Below are positions 25,276 to 33,909 of a stretch of DNA of 64,000 bases, in pieces. The position numbers and the translations under genes are program-made. Under the pieces are notes generated by a model. It was not told the DNA's origin, ran no database searches, and saw only the letters and a list, made by a program, of their open reading frames with translations. Positions within the stretch are counted from its first letter, which is position 1, and each line of letters begins with the position of its first letter. This stretch comes from Solirubrobacterales bacterium (GTDB lineage: Bacteria; Actinomycetota; Thermoleophilia; Solirubrobacterales; Solirubrobacteraceae), in NCBI GenBank assembly GCA_027306855.1, contig DAHUYZ010000007.1, positions 1 to 64,000 of the forward strand, read 5' to 3'.

Positions 25276-26256
25276 GTGAGCAATCCCGTACGTGTCACCG
25301 TCACCGGCGCCGCCGGCCAGATCGGCTACAGCCTCGTGTTCCGTATCGCAAGCGGTCAGCTGCTGGGGCCCGACCAGCCTGTCGATCTGCGCCTGCTGGA
25401 GATCCCCCAGGCGATGGGAGCGCTGGATGGGGTGGCGATGGAGATCGTCGACTGCGCCTTCCCGTTGCTCGCCGGTCTCGACCTGCACGACAACCCGCAG
25501 GACGCCTTCGACGGGGTCAATATCGCGCTGCTCGTTGGTTCCCGCCCGCGCACGAAGGGCATGGAGCGCTCGGAGCTGCTGAGCGAGAACGGCAAGATCT
25601 TCACGGCCCAGGGCAAAGCGCTGAACGAGCGGGCGGCGGGCGACGTCAAGATCCTCGTGGTCGGCAATCCCGCCAACACGAACTGCCTGATCGCGATGAA
25701 CAACGCCCCCGACATCCCTCGCGAGCGGTTCACGTCGATGATGCGCCTCGACCACAACCGCGCCGTCGCCCAGCTCGCGAACAAGCTGGGTGCGACGGTC
25801 GGCGACGTGTCGAGTATGGGGGTGTGGGGCAATCATTCGCCGACGATGTACCCAGATCTGTTCCACGCACAGGTCAAGGGCGTGCAGGCGGCGCAGGTCA
25901 TCGACGATCAGGCTTGGATCGAAAACGACTTCCTCCCGAACGTCGGCAAGCGCGGCGCTGCGATCATCGAGGCGCGTGGCGCATCCAGCGCGGCCTCAGC
26001 AGCGAACGCGGCGATCGATCATGTGCGCGACTGGGTGAGTGGCACGAGCGACTGGGTGTCGATGGGCGTCGTCTCCGATGGCTCTTACGGCGTGCCGGAG
26101 GGCCTGATCTCAGGCTTCCCCTGCACATGCGTGGGTGGCGAGTGGTCGATCGTCGAGGGCCTCGACATCGACGACTTCTCCCGCTCCAAGATCGACGTCT
26201 CGATCGCCGAGCTGCAGGACGAGCGAGCCACCGTGCGGGAGCAGGGTCTCATCTAG
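25276..26256 (+). CDS. mdh: Malate dehydrogenase
   Basis: A 326-residue enzyme that interconverts malate and oxaloacetate. The GTG at 25276 follows AGGAGC at nine bases. [19 protein letters not shown] binds [18 protein letters not shown] carries the substrate arginines, [10 protein letters not shown] is typical, and [10 protein letters not shown] holds the catalytic histidine. The pattern is that of the cytosolic-type (LDH-unlike) malate dehydrogenases. It lies 70 bases after the icd frame, so the two were probably a TCA-cycle unit with sdhABE close by. Confidence 0.96.
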   Translation: MSNPVRVTVTGAAGQIGYSLVFRIASGQLLGPDQPVDLRLLEIPQAMGALDGVAMEIVDCAFPLLAGLDLHDNPQDAFDGVNIALLVGSRPRTKGMERSELLSENGKIFTAQGKALNERAAGDVKILVVGNPANTNCLIAMNNAPDIPRERFTSMMRLDHNRAVAQLANKLGATVGDVSSMGVWGNHSPTMYPDLFHAQVKGVQAAQVIDDQAWIENDFLPNVGKRGAAIIEARGASSAASAANAAIDHVRDWVSGTSDWVSMGVVSDGSYGVPEGLISGFPCTCVGGEWSIVEGLDIDDFSRSKIDVSIAELQDERATVREQGLI

Positions 26257-26264
26257 ATACGAAA

Positions 26265-26296
26265 ACGGCCGGGTCGCCAATCGCGAGCCCGGCCGT
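26265..26296. terminator. Bidirectional terminator hairpin between mdh and the nucleoid-like gene
   Basis: ACGGCCGGG (26265-26273) pairs with CCCGGCCGT (26288-26296). Read on the minus strand the hairpin is followed by TTTTC, and on the plus strand by CTCTC. It separates two convergent genes. Confidence 0.65.
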
Positions 26297-26418
26297 CTCT
26301 CAATCCCAAGACCAGTCAGTCTTGCAGGCCGACGGATCGTGTTCTCTGGCAAGGACGCAGGAAGCGTGGCGTGCAAGACGCACGCGAGCGACCGAGGACG
26401 TCGCCAGAGGGCACGAGA

Positions 26419-26883
26419 CTAGGCCTGGGGGTGCCAGCCGCGACCGGACTTCTTGATCTTCTTTTCCTGCTCGAGCGCAGGCAGGACGCGGTACAGGTAG
26501 TTCTGCTTGATGCCCATCTTGGCCGCTAGCTCGGGGATCGTGATGCCGGGCTGGCCGGTCACGAATGAGAGCGCCTGAGCCGAGCGGGTGCCACTCCCCT
26601 TACGACGACCTGCTCGGCGGCGGGGTGCGGCGGTCGTCGCGGTCGCCGTTGCCGGCGACGTAGCGGCGCGGCGAGTGGTGGCTGTCCTGCGAGTCCTCGA
26701 GCCACGAGGACGTCCCGGGCCACGACGGGCCGGAGCGGCGGCGGCTGTGGTGGCGGCGCCACCACCAAGTCCCGCGAGTGCCTTCGCGGCGGCCTCGAGC
26801 CGGCTGTACTCGTCGATCAGCGGCTTCAGTTCCGTCAAGCGGTCGTTGATCTCTCGGCGCTTCTCATCAAGGAAGTCGGTCAC
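26419..26883 (-). CDS. Nucleoid-associated-like protein: coiled coil, basic AT-hook linker, winged helix
   Basis: A 154-residue protein starting at GTG 26883. Residues 1-38 are a charged helix likely to dimerise (FLDEKRREINDRLTELKPLIDEYSRLEAAAK). Residues 50-100 are a low-complexity Ala/Thr/Arg linker with a GRPRGSR AT-hook core and GRRKGSG. Residues 100-154 form a small winged helix-turn-helix (QPGITIPELAAKMGIKQNYLYRVLPALEQ). This domain order, with minor-groove binding and a dimerising helix, suggests a chromosome-organising protein analogous to H-NS or Lsr2, though unrelated to them in sequence. It has a strong sigma70-type promoter. Function is inferred. Confidence 0.75.
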   Translation of the reverse strand: MTDFLDEKRREINDRLTELKPLIDEYSRLEAAAKALAGLGGGAATTAAAAPARRGPGRPRGSRTRRTATTRRAATSPATATATTAAPRRRAGRRKGSGTRSAQALSFVTGQPGITIPELAAKMGIKQNYLYRVLPALEQEKKIKKSGRGWHPQA

Positions 26884-26947
26884 GATTTCGCATCCTGTTC
26901 ACTGAGGGGTAAAGGAACCTCTACGGCGAGAGGGCCCGGAGTCGCGC

Positions 26948-26976
26948 TTAATAGTACACACGCGAGCAGTTTGTAA
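26948..26976 (-). promoter_or_regulatory. Promoter of the nucleoid-like gene
   Basis: On the minus strand TTACAA (26971-26976) and TATTAA (26948-26953) are separated by 17 bases, a near-consensus vegetative promoter. The region is unusually AT-rich for this window. It leaves a leader of about 55-60 bases before the GTG. Confidence 0.65.
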
Positions 26977-27021
26977 TCGTTCTGCAACAAGTCGTCCCTG
27001 GAAAACCGTTCGAGGGAGTTT

Positions 27022-27471
27022 CTAGGACTGCTCCAGGAGAGCCTTCAAACGTTCAAGGGTGCGAGTGGCCTCGCGCTCGGGCATTCCTCCGACGAGCGCA
27101 CGGCTTGCCAGCGCGCCGAGCACTCCGAGCGGCGGGTGAAACTCGTTTCGGTAGTCAAACCGTGTCGTGCCGCTCGCCACCGAGCTCAAGCGATATTCGG
27201 TGCGGGCGCGCGAGTGCGCGGGGCCGTTTCCCTCCCATACCGCGCGCTCGCGTGGAACGCATTCGATCAGCCGCCAATGAACCTCGAGGTTGACTCCTCT
27301 CAGGTGGACCTGCTGGTCCATGCGATAGCCCACGCGCAGCGCGCCCCCGTCAGCGTGCTCGAGGCGCCGGTGAATCGTCACCCAGTCGGACAGCCGCGCC
27401 GGGTCCATGACGGTCTCCCAAACATCGCCCGGCGAGGCGTCGATGTCGATCGAGGCGGTGACGGTGCTCAT
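27022..27471 (-). CDS. SRPBCC (START-like) family protein
   Basis: A 149-residue protein from the ATG at 27471, which overlaps the stop of the upstream epimerase-like gene as ATGA. It has the polyketide cyclase/dehydrase pattern: ASIDIDASPGDVWETVMDPARLSDWV at the start, a WRLIECVPRERAVWEG strand pair, FDYRNEF and a long final helix (REATRTLERLKALLEQ). The fold makes a hydrophobic cavity for lipids or aromatic ligands. The ligand is unknown. Coupling to an NAD-binding protein suggests joint action on a lipid-like compound. Confidence 0.82.
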   Translation of the reverse strand: MSTVTASIDIDASPGDVWETVMDPARLSDWVTIHRRLEHADGGALRVGYRMDQQVHLRGVNLEVHWRLIECVPRERAVWEGNGPAHSRARTEYRLSSVASGTTRFDYRNEFHPPLGVLGALASRALVGGMPEREATRTLERLKALLEQS

Positions 27472-28502
27472 CGCGCGGCGAGCGGCTCGAACTTTTCCCA
27501 CTCATACAGCGCGTGCTCGACGGCAGAGTCGAACGAATGCAGCTCCACGCCAAGCTGCTCTGCCGCGCGATGGTCGGCGGGCAGCAGGTCGTAGGTGAGG
27601 CTTTCCATCAGGGGGACGGTCAGCTCGGCGCTCTCGTTCGCGAACACGGCGGCGAGACGAGCGGCGATCGGGGTGACGTTGAGATCGATCCCGATCGCCG
27701 GACGGTCGAGCAGCATCAGCTCGGCAATGCGTTTGACGATCTGAGCGTAGGTACACACCTGCGGTCCTCCTATATCAAGGCTGCGTGGACTGATGGACGT
27801 AGCGGTCGCAGCGGCGAGGAGCATGGCGACGACGTCGCGCTCGTCGATCGGCTGTGTCTTGAAGCGTCGCCAAGCAGGCAGCACGAGGACCGGCAAGCGC
27901 TCGATCAGACGGACGAGCAGCCGGAACGAGCGCGAGCGTGCGCCGATCACGATCGATGCCCGCAAGGCGAGCGAGTCCTCGGTGGCGGCCAGCAGGATTC
28001 GCTCGACCGCTCTCCTGCTCGCCAAGTGCATCGAGGGTGGCTCCTCGGCCGGCTGCAAACCGCCGAGATAGACGATCCGACGCACGCCCTCAGCGCGCGC
28101 GGCTGTGGCGAAGGCTTCGGCCGCAAGACGCTCACGCACCGCAAACGCGCTCCTATAGACCGGCGAGAATGCTCCCCCCTTCGTGCGCGCCCGAAGGTCA
28201 CGATCATCGCCGTCGAGCAATGGCTCCATCGAGTGGATCAAGTAGTAGGCGACCTCGACGCCCTTCATCGCTCGACGCAGACTTCTGGGGTGCAGCACGT
28301 CCCCGAGGATGAGCTCGAAGTCTTTGAACGTGAGTCCGGCATTGCGCTCCCTGACAGAGACCGGTCGGTCGGGCTGCTCGAGCGCGGCTTGCACACGAGC
28401 GGAGTCTCGCGCGAGCGCGCGCACCTCGTGGCCCTCTTCGAGCAGCGCAGGCAGCAGCGCCGCTCCGACGAAGCCGCTTACGCCCGTGATGAGGATGCGC
28501 AT
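27468..28502 (-). CDS. NAD(P)-binding atypical short-chain dehydrogenase/epimerase
   Basis: A 344-residue protein from the ATG at 28502 (MRILITGVSGFVGAALL), with the glycine-rich Rossmann loop at residues 6-12. LILGDVLHPRSLRRAMKGVEVAYYLIHSM and EGVRRIVYLGGLQP resemble the NmrA-like or complex-I-intermediate (NDUFA9-like) branch, which often lacks the full YxxxK catalytic pair. The substrate is unknown. It forms a two-gene operon with the SRPBCC protein. Confidence 0.8.
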   Translation of the reverse strand: MRILITGVSGFVGAALLPALLEEGHEVRALARDSARVQAALEQPDRPVSVRERNAGLTFKDFELILGDVLHPRSLRRAMKGVEVAYYLIHSMEPLLDGDDRDLRARTKGGAFSPVYRSAFAVRERLAAEAFATAARAEGVRRIVYLGGLQPAEEPPSMHLASRRAVERILLAATEDSLALRASIVIGARSRSFRLLVRLIERLPVLVLPAWRRFKTQPIDERDVVAMLLAAATATSISPRSLDIGGPQVCTYAQIVKRIAELMLLDRPAIGIDLNVTPIAARLAAVFANESAELTVPLMESLTYDLLPADHRAAEQLGVELHSFDSAVEHALYEWEKFEPLAAR

Positions 28503-28643
28503 CGCCGCCGATGATGACGCCTCAGGCGCGCCTGCGATCATTTCTCTGCGATTTGCGGGATGGCGCTGAGCGCGAAGCGGAGACTGGTGCTTTGATGCTC
28601 GAGGACCGGCGGCGAGCCGGGAAAGTCGAGTTCAAGGGGAGCC

Positions 28644-28877
28644 GTGCCAGGCAAGCAGGGCAAGCGCGTCGCGCGCAAGGTGAGCTGCGAGGATTGCTTC
28701 TTCCACCGCAACCTCCTATGCGCGCTGGCCGAGCGTGAGCCTTGCGCAACGTTCCGCCCTCACGACGCCGGTCTCGCTCCGCCGCGCCAGCTTCGGCTCG
28801 TATTCCGTCAGGAGCGTCGCTCGCGTGCCGCCTGGGCCTTCCCGTCTGCCCAAGAGCAGGCAGCGCTTCGCGCCTGA
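28644..28877 (+). CDS. Short cysteine-containing protein, unknown function
   Basis: A 77-residue frame starting at GTG 28644, with AAGGGGA three bases upstream. It contains CEDCFFHRNLLCAL and EPCATFRPHD, i.e. four cysteines in a C-x2-C-x8-C-x7-C arrangement typical of a small zinc site, then a basic helix (LRLVFRQERRSRAAWAF). The amino-acid pattern looks selected rather than random, but I do not recognise the family. Confidence 0.5.
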   Translation: MPGKQGKRVARKVSCEDCFFHRNLLCALAEREPCATFRPHDAGLAPPRQLRLVFRQERRSRAAWAFPSAQEQAALRA

Positions 28878-28948
28878 ACGTCTTTACCACCGATCATCGG
28901 GGGTATATTGGAGACGATCGGCAAGCTCTCATCAGAGGTGGTGGCGAA

Positions 28949-29404
28949 ATGGCGGCAAAAGAGAGGATCAGCAAGGCGGGCGAGGCGCTGCGGGACAACG
29001 AGTACATCAAGCGCCTGATCGAAGACGAGGAGTTGCGCGCGAACCTGCTGTCAGCGTACGGCGCGGCGCGAAGCGCGTATGGGCGAGCGTTCAACGGCAA
29101 GCCCGCGACGAAGGCGATTTTCGAGGACCGCAAGCTCCAGCGCGAACTGCGCGAGGCGGCCCGCGCCCTTCGAGACGCGTCGAACGCGCTTCGCGAACCA
29201 CCCAGCAAGGCGCGGCGCAAAGCCGGCGTCGGCCGGACGCTTCTGCTCCTGATCGTCGGCGCGGCGCTGGCGCTGGCGCTCAGCGAAGACCTGCGCTCGA
29301 AGGTGCTCGACCTGCTGTTCGGGGCCGAGGAGGAGTTCGACTACAGCTCCACCACCATGCCTGCCCAAGAGGCGCCTCAAACGGCGAACGCCTCGACGGC
29401 TTGA
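28949..29404 (+). CDS. Small membrane-anchored helical protein, unknown function
   Basis: A 151-residue protein from the ATG at 28949, preceded by AGAGGTGG. Residues 1-95 are strongly charged and helical (ERISKAGEALRDNEYIKRLIEDEELRANLL); one membrane helix lies at about 101-117 (LLLLIVGAALALALS), followed by an acidic tail. It probably sits in the cytoplasmic membrane with the long helical part inside. A TetR regulator gene follows 25 bases later. Confidence 0.65.
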   Translation: MAAKERISKAGEALRDNEYIKRLIEDEELRANLLSAYGAARSAYGRAFNGKPATKAIFEDRKLQRELREAARALRDASNALREPPSKARRKAGVGRTLLLLIVGAALALALSEDLRSKVLDLLFGAEEEFDYSSTTMPAQEAPQTANASTA

Positions 29405-29429
29405 TCGGGGATCGACCGCACATCCGCGC

Positions 29430-30107
29430 ATGACGCCGACAGCCACCAAGGACGCGAGCGACGTGCTCGCGAACGGACCCGCTGCGCGCGGCGGGGAGAT
29501 CCACTCGGGGACGCCCGCTTCGAGGTCGCTCTCCGGCGAGAAGGCGCAGCGGATCGTCGAGGCGATGCGCCACAGCGTGGCGCGCCGCGGGGTCGCCGGC
29601 TCGACGTTCGATCACGTCTCACGCGAGGCGGGAGTGTCGAGGGGGCTGCTGCACTATTACTTCGGCACCAAGGAGCAACTGCTCGTCGAGGCCGCCCGGC
29701 GCGACTGCGAGCTGCGCGTAGAGGAGCTCGAGCAGCGGGTCGCCGGAGCGCAAACGGCCGACGACTTCATCGCGTTGATGGCGCAAAAGCTGCAGGAGAC
29801 GATCAGCGAGGACCCCGACTTCGTGACGCTCGTGTTCGAGCTGTTCACGCTCTCCCGCCGCAACACAGAGATCGCCGCCGAGTACATCCAGCTAGTCAAG
29901 CGCACCCGCGAGCGCGTAGCCGGGCTGCTGGCGGCCGCGCAAGAGAGCGGCGTGCTGCGCCTGCACGCCGAGCCCCAGGCGGTCGCTGAGATCCTGTTCT
30001 CGATCGGCGACGGCCTCGCGCTGCGGATGCTCTCCGAGCCTGAGCGCGACTTCTCGGAGACGATCCGCGCGGGAATCGTGTCCGTCCGCGCCCTGCTCGC
30101 CGAGTAA
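29430..30107 (+). CDS. TetR-family transcriptional regulator
   Basis: A 225-residue regulator. The DNA-binding helix-turn-helix spans about residues 37-83, with GVAGSTFDHVSREAGVSRGLLHYYFGTKEQLL containing the recognition helix and the YYF signature. The C-terminal part (90-225) is the helical ligand and dimer domain. The ligand and target operon are unknown; the 30-residue N-terminal extension is unusual and an internal start is possible. Confidence 0.9.
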   Translation: MTPTATKDASDVLANGPAARGGEIHSGTPASRSLSGEKAQRIVEAMRHSVARRGVAGSTFDHVSREAGVSRGLLHYYFGTKEQLLVEAARRDCELRVEELEQRVAGAQTADDFIALMAQKLQETISEDPDFVTLVFELFTLSRRNTEIAAEYIQLVKRTRERVAGLLAAAQESGVLRLHAEPQAVAEILFSIGDGLALRMLSEPERDFSETIRAGIVSVRALLAE

Positions 30108-30115
30108 CGCCTCCC

Positions 30116-30121
30116 TATAAT
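30116..30121 (+). promoter_or_regulatory. -10 element (TATAAT) of the FmdB-like gene
   Basis: A perfect TATAAT ends ten bases before the ATG at 30132, leaving at most a few bases of leader. Confidence 0.6.
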
Positions 30122-30131
30122 CGGCGCGGTC

Positions 30132-30407
30132 ATGCCGATCTACGAGTACAGACGTCCCGACGGGAGCACTTTTGAGGTCGTTCAGGCTTTCAGCGACGAC
30201 CCCCTCACCGAGGACCCCGAGACCGGCGCGCCAGTCGAACGCGTGCTGTACGCACCCGCGGTCCACTTCAAGGGCAAAGGCTTCTACAACACCGACTACG
30301 GCACGCGCAGGCGCAGACGCGAGGATGACGCCGCGTCCAAGTCTGAGGACAAATCCGAGACCAAGAAAGACGAGCCCGCCAAGCCTACCGCCGCGGCGGC
30401 GAGCTAG
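30132..30407 (+). CDS. FmdB-family protein lacking the zinc-ribbon cysteines
   Basis: A 91-residue protein that keeps the FmdB frame (MPIYEYRRPDG, FEVVQAFSDDPLTEDPETGAPVERVL, HFKGKGFYNTDYG), but all four zinc-binding cysteines are replaced: the first CxxC by RRPDG and the second by DPET. The tail (55-91) is charged and Lys/Glu/Ala rich. Loss of all ligands at once suggests a stable subfamily that folds without zinc. The last four bases overlap the convergent LCP gene. Function of the family is unclear. Confidence 0.85.
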   Translation: MPIYEYRRPDGSTFEVVQAFSDDPLTEDPETGAPVERVLYAPAVHFKGKGFYNTDYGTRRRRREDDAASKSEDKSETKKDEPAKPTAAAAS

Positions 30408-31504
30408 CCGGCCAGAAAGCGCGCCACTGCGGCGCGGCGCTCGGATTCCGAGACGGTGAGGCCCTGCTCCCCGTCGGACAGCGTGATGTTGCCGGAAGGC
30501 CTCAGCACCCGCGTCGGAGGCGTGCCACCGACCGCGAGCGCTCCGAACAGCCCGAGAAGTTCGGGGCCGCTCATGTCCGAGATGATCGCCGGCGGCGCGT
30601 TCCAGGCGATCAACGGCAGGCGCACAAAGCTCGAGAAGGACTCGAGCTGAGCCTTCATCGCATTGAACAGCGCCTGCTGGTGTTCCTCGCGCTGGATGTC
30701 CGTCTGGTTCGGGGCGCAAAGGTTCTCGCGCGTGCGCGCAAGCGCCAGCGCAGCCTTGCCGTCGAGATGGTTGACGCCTTGATGCAGACGCAATGTGTAA
30801 CCGCCGTTTCGAAAGCCCCCATCGATGCGTGAATAGACGCATCCCCCGGTGTAGTCGACGCCGCCCATCGAGTCGATCAGTGCGGGGAAGTCTTCGAAGT
30901 TGACTTCCACGATGTGGTTGATCGGGATCCCCAGATAGCGCTCGATCACGCTGATCGACAGCGCCGGTCCCCCAAAGGCGTAGGCGGCGTTGATCTTCTG
31001 CAGGCCGTGCCCAGGGATTTCTACGACGGTGTCGCGCGGGATCGACAGGCGCGCCGAATGGCTCGCGCCGGTGCGGATCAGCATGATCGTGTCCGAGCGG
31101 CTCGGCCCGCTCGTGTTGGCGCCCGGTTCCTTGCTGCCCTTCGGCCGGCGGTCGGAGCCGAGCACGAGGATGTTGTTCGCGGAGGTCAGCGGGTACCCGC
31201 CGGGCGTGAGCACGCTCGAGACGTTCGCCGGCGGTGAGATGCGCTCGAAATGGGAGCTCGCCAGGAACAGAGCCAGCGAGAGCACGACCCAGCCCACCAG
31301 GAGCGACACCAAGCCGATGACGAGGCGCTTTGCGGTCAGCCGCGGCCTTCGCGAACGAGAGTCGGCCGCGTCGTAGCGGGGTGACCGCGGCGCCTTCCCG
31401 AGATCGTCCAGACCATCGGCCCGCTCCTCGCGCTCGCGCAGGGGCAGACGCCATCCGGCTCGATAGCGCTTGTAATGGGGTCTGTCAGGCAGGTCTTCGG
31501 TCAT
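30404..31504 (-). CDS. LytR-CpsA-Psr (LCP) family cell-wall glycopolymer transferase
   Basis: A 366-residue protein. A basic cytoplasmic stretch of 58 residues precedes one membrane helix (62-85, LVIGLVSLLVGWVVLSLALFL). The LCP domain follows with NILVLGSDRRP, RSDTIMLIRTG, LSIPRDTVVEIPGHG, INAAYAFGGP and LARTRENL, which contain the arginines and aspartates that bind polyprenyl pyrophosphate. LCP proteins attach glycopolymers such as teichoic acid or arabinogalactan to peptidoglycan. It could act on the glycans supplied by the UDP-ManNAcA and GtrA/GtrB genes, but that is inference. Confidence 0.92.
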   Translation of the reverse strand: MTEDLPDRPHYKRYRAGWRLPLREREERADGLDDLGKAPRSPRYDAADSRSRRPRLTAKRLVIGLVSLLVGWVVLSLALFLASSHFERISPPANVSSVLTPGGYPLTSANNILVLGSDRRPKGSKEPGANTSGPSRSDTIMLIRTGASHSARLSIPRDTVVEIPGHGLQKINAAYAFGGPALSISVIERYLGIPINHIVEVNFEDFPALIDSMGGVDYTGGCVYSRIDGGFRNGGYTLRLHQGVNHLDGKAALALARTRENLCAPNQTDIQREEHQQALFNAMKAQLESFSSFVRLPLIAWNAPPAIISDMSGPELLGLFGALAVGGTPPTRVLRPSGNITLSDGEQGLTVSESERRAAVARFLAG

Positions 31505-31604
31505 CGGCAGGCCTTCGCCAGATCGTCTTTGAGCGGGTGGGAGATCGTCGTCTGGGCAGGTCGGGAGCCATGTCCATCGTCGTTTGGAGCAGCGTGAAGG
31601 ACCC

Positions 31605-31610
31605 TATATT
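31605..31610 (+). promoter_or_regulatory. -10 element (TATATT) of rsmI, leaderless layout
   Basis: TATATT ends six bases before the ATG at 31617, with a possible -35 TTTGGA sixteen bases upstream. Confidence 0.55.
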
Positions 31611-31616
31611 TGCCGG

Positions 31617-32330
31617 ATGACCGGCACCCATGACGCAGTCGCCGGCTTAGGGCCCGCTCGCCTCATTGTGTGCCCGACGCCGATCGGCAACCTTCGCGAC
31701 GTGACGCTGCGCGTGCTCGACTGCCTGCGCGAGGCGGACGTGATCGCGTGCGAGGACACCAGGCGCACCCGCACGCTGCTCGACCGCTACGAGATCGAGA
31801 AACGGCTCGTCAGCTTTCACGAGCACAACGAACGCCGTCGTGCCGGCGAGCTGCTCGAGCGCATGCGGACCGGCGAGACGGTGGCGCTCGTCTCCGACGC
31901 GGGGATGCCGCTCGTCTCGGACCCAGGGTTCGTGCTCGTGCGGGACTGCATCGACGCCGGCATCGCTGTCGAGGTGCTGCCGGGGCCCAGCGCCGTGCAG
32001 GTGGCGCTGGTGGTATCCGGCTTGCCTGCTGCGCGCTGGTGCTTCGTCGGGTTCCTTCCGCGCAAGCGCGCCCAGCGCGAGCGCCTGCTCGCAGAGACGA
32101 GCGAGACGCTCATAGCGTTCGAATCGCCTCACCGGCTGGCGGCGACGCTCGAGATGCTGGCCACGCTCGATCCGCAGCGGCGCGTGGCCATCTGCCGGGA
32201 GCTGACCAAGCTGCACGAGGAGGTCCTGCGCGGCACGGCCGCCGATCTGGCCGAGCGCTACCGCGAGCAGCCAGCGCAGGGGGAGGTGGTGCTCGTGATC
32301 GGACCAGGTTCGGAGCGACGGGTAGCCTAG
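31617..32330 (+). CDS. rsmI: 16S rRNA 2'-O-ribose C1402 methyltransferase RsmI
   Basis: A 237-residue enzyme from the ATG at 31617. It has the family motifs CPTPIGNLRDVTLRVLDCLREADVIACEDTRRTRTLL, LVSFHEHNE, VALVSDAGMPLVSDPG and LPGPSAVQVALVVSGL of tetrapyrrole-methylase-like RsmI. It methylates the ribose of C1402 in the ribosome decoding centre. Transcription appears leaderless. metG follows after seven bases. Confidence 0.94.
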   Translation: MTGTHDAVAGLGPARLIVCPTPIGNLRDVTLRVLDCLREADVIACEDTRRTRTLLDRYEIEKRLVSFHEHNERRRAGELLERMRTGETVALVSDAGMPLVSDPGFVLVRDCIDAGIAVEVLPGPSAVQVALVVSGLPAARWCFVGFLPRKRAQRERLLAETSETLIAFESPHRLAATLEMLATLDPQRRVAICRELTKLHEEVLRGTAADLAERYREQPAQGEVVLVIGPGSERRVA

Positions 32331-32337
32331 GGCTCCC

Positions 32338-33909
32338 GTGTCCTCGTTCTATGTGACAACGCCGATCTACTACGTCAACGCTGCGCCCCATCTCGGACAC
32401 GCGTATACGACGATCGCCGCGGACGTGCTTGCGCGCCACCATCGCCAGCGCGGGGACAGCGTGTTCTTCCTGACCGGCACCGACGAGCACGGCGAGCCCG
32501 TCGCCGATGCGGCGCACGCACTGGGAATCTCCGCACAGGAGCTCGCCGACCGCAACTCCGAGCGCTTCAGGGCGCTCGCGCCGAAGATCGGGGCCTCCAA
32601 CGACTTCTTCATCCGCACGACCGACGAGCGGCATATGGCCGTCGTGCGCGAAGTCCTGTTCAAGGTTTATGAGAACTGTTTCGTCTACAAGGGCACATAT
32701 GAGGGTTGGTACTGCCCGAAGTGCGCCGACTTCAAGGCCGAGAACGAGATCGACGAGGGCGATCGCTGTCCCATCCACCACATCCCGCTGACGCGCGAGC
32801 AGGAGGACAACTACTTCTTCGCGCTGTCGCGCTTCCAGGAGCCGCTCGAACGGTTGTACGCCGAACGCAAGGACTTCGTCGCCCCACGCACCCGCTACAA
32901 CGAGGCGCTGTCGTTCATCCGCTCGGGCCTGCGCGACGTCCCGCTGACACGCCACAAGCTGAGCTGGGGCGTGCCCGTGCCGTGGGACTCAGAGCACGTG
33001 TTCTACGTGTGGTTCGACGCCTTGCTCAACTACTACTCGGCCCTGTCCTTCGCCCATGCGCCTACGCTTGCGGGTGGGACCGTGGATGCGGGGGTCCGGG
33101 ATGCGGGGAAGGGCGATCTGCTCGACACGTTCTGGCCCCCGAACGTTCATCTGATCGCCAAGGACATCCTGCGCTTCCACGCCGTCTACTGGCCCGCGCT
33201 CCTGATGGCGGCCGAGATCGAGCTGCCGAAGCGCCTGTTCGTCCATGGCTACCTGCTGATGGAGGGCGAGAAGATGAGCAAGTCGCTGGGCAACGTGCTC
33301 GACCCGTTCGAGGTGATCGAGCGGTTCGGGTCCGACGCGCTGCGCTTCTATCTGTTGCGCGACGTCTCCTTCGGCCAAGACGGGTCGGTGTCGACGGCTT
33401 CGTTCGAGCAGCGCTACGAGAGCGAGCTGGCCAACGAGTACGGCAATCTCGCCTCCCGCACGCTCGCGATGATCGGACGCTACCGCGATGGGGCGCTCGT
33501 CGAAGGTGCGCCCGACCAGCTGCTCGTCGCCGACTTCGATGGGATGGTTGAGCGTGTGTGCGAGCTGGTCGACAAGGTGCAGTTGACGGCCGCGCTCGAT
33601 GAGATCTGGGGGGCGGTGCGGCGCCTGAACCGCTACGTCGAGGAGCAGGCGCCCTGGCAGCTGGCGAAGGACCCATCGCGCGCAGGCGATCTGGATTGCG
33701 CGTTGCGCACGCTCGCCGAGGGGTTGCGCGTCGTCTCGGTGCTCCTGCACCCGTTCATGCCTGCCAGCACCGAGCGTCTGCTGGATGCCCTCGGCGCACG
33801 CGACACCTCGCTCGGCGCCGCCCGATTCGGAGCAGAAACGATCGATCGGGTGCAGCCACTGGAGCCGCTGTTCCCGAAGATCGAGACAGCCGGGCCGGCG
33901 ATGGCGTGA
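32338..33909 (+). CDS. metG: Methionine-tRNA ligase
   Basis: A 523-residue class I synthetase from the GTG at 32338. The HIGH motif is HLGH (18-21) and the KMSKS loop begins at K312. A zinc knuckle is formed by C126, C129, C144 and H147. It lacks the C-terminal EMAP/Trbp-like tRNA-binding domain of longer MetG forms. It charges both tRNA-Met species, including the initiator tRNA present at 59.9 kb. Its stop overlaps the tatD start (GTGA). Confidence 0.96.
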   Translation: MSSFYVTTPIYYVNAAPHLGHAYTTIAADVLARHHRQRGDSVFFLTGTDEHGEPVADAAHALGISAQELADRNSERFRALAPKIGASNDFFIRTTDERHMAVVREVLFKVYENCFVYKGTYEGWYCPKCADFKAENEIDEGDRCPIHHIPLTREQEDNYFFALSRFQEPLERLYAERKDFVAPRTRYNEALSFIRSGLRDVPLTRHKLSWGVPVPWDSEHVFYVWFDALLNYYSALSFAHAPTLAGGTVDAGVRDAGKGDLLDTFWPPNVHLIAKDILRFHAVYWPALLMAAEIELPKRLFVHGYLLMEGEKMSKSLGNVLDPFEVIERFGSDALRFYLLRDVSFGQDGSVSTASFEQRYESELANEYGNLASRTLAMIGRYRDGALVEGAPDQLLVADFDGMVERVCELVDKVQLTAALDEIWGAVRRLNRYVEEQAPWQLAKDPSRAGDLDCALRTLAEGLRVVSVLLHPFMPASTERLLDALGARDTSLGAARFGAETIDRVQPLEPLFPKIETAGPAMA

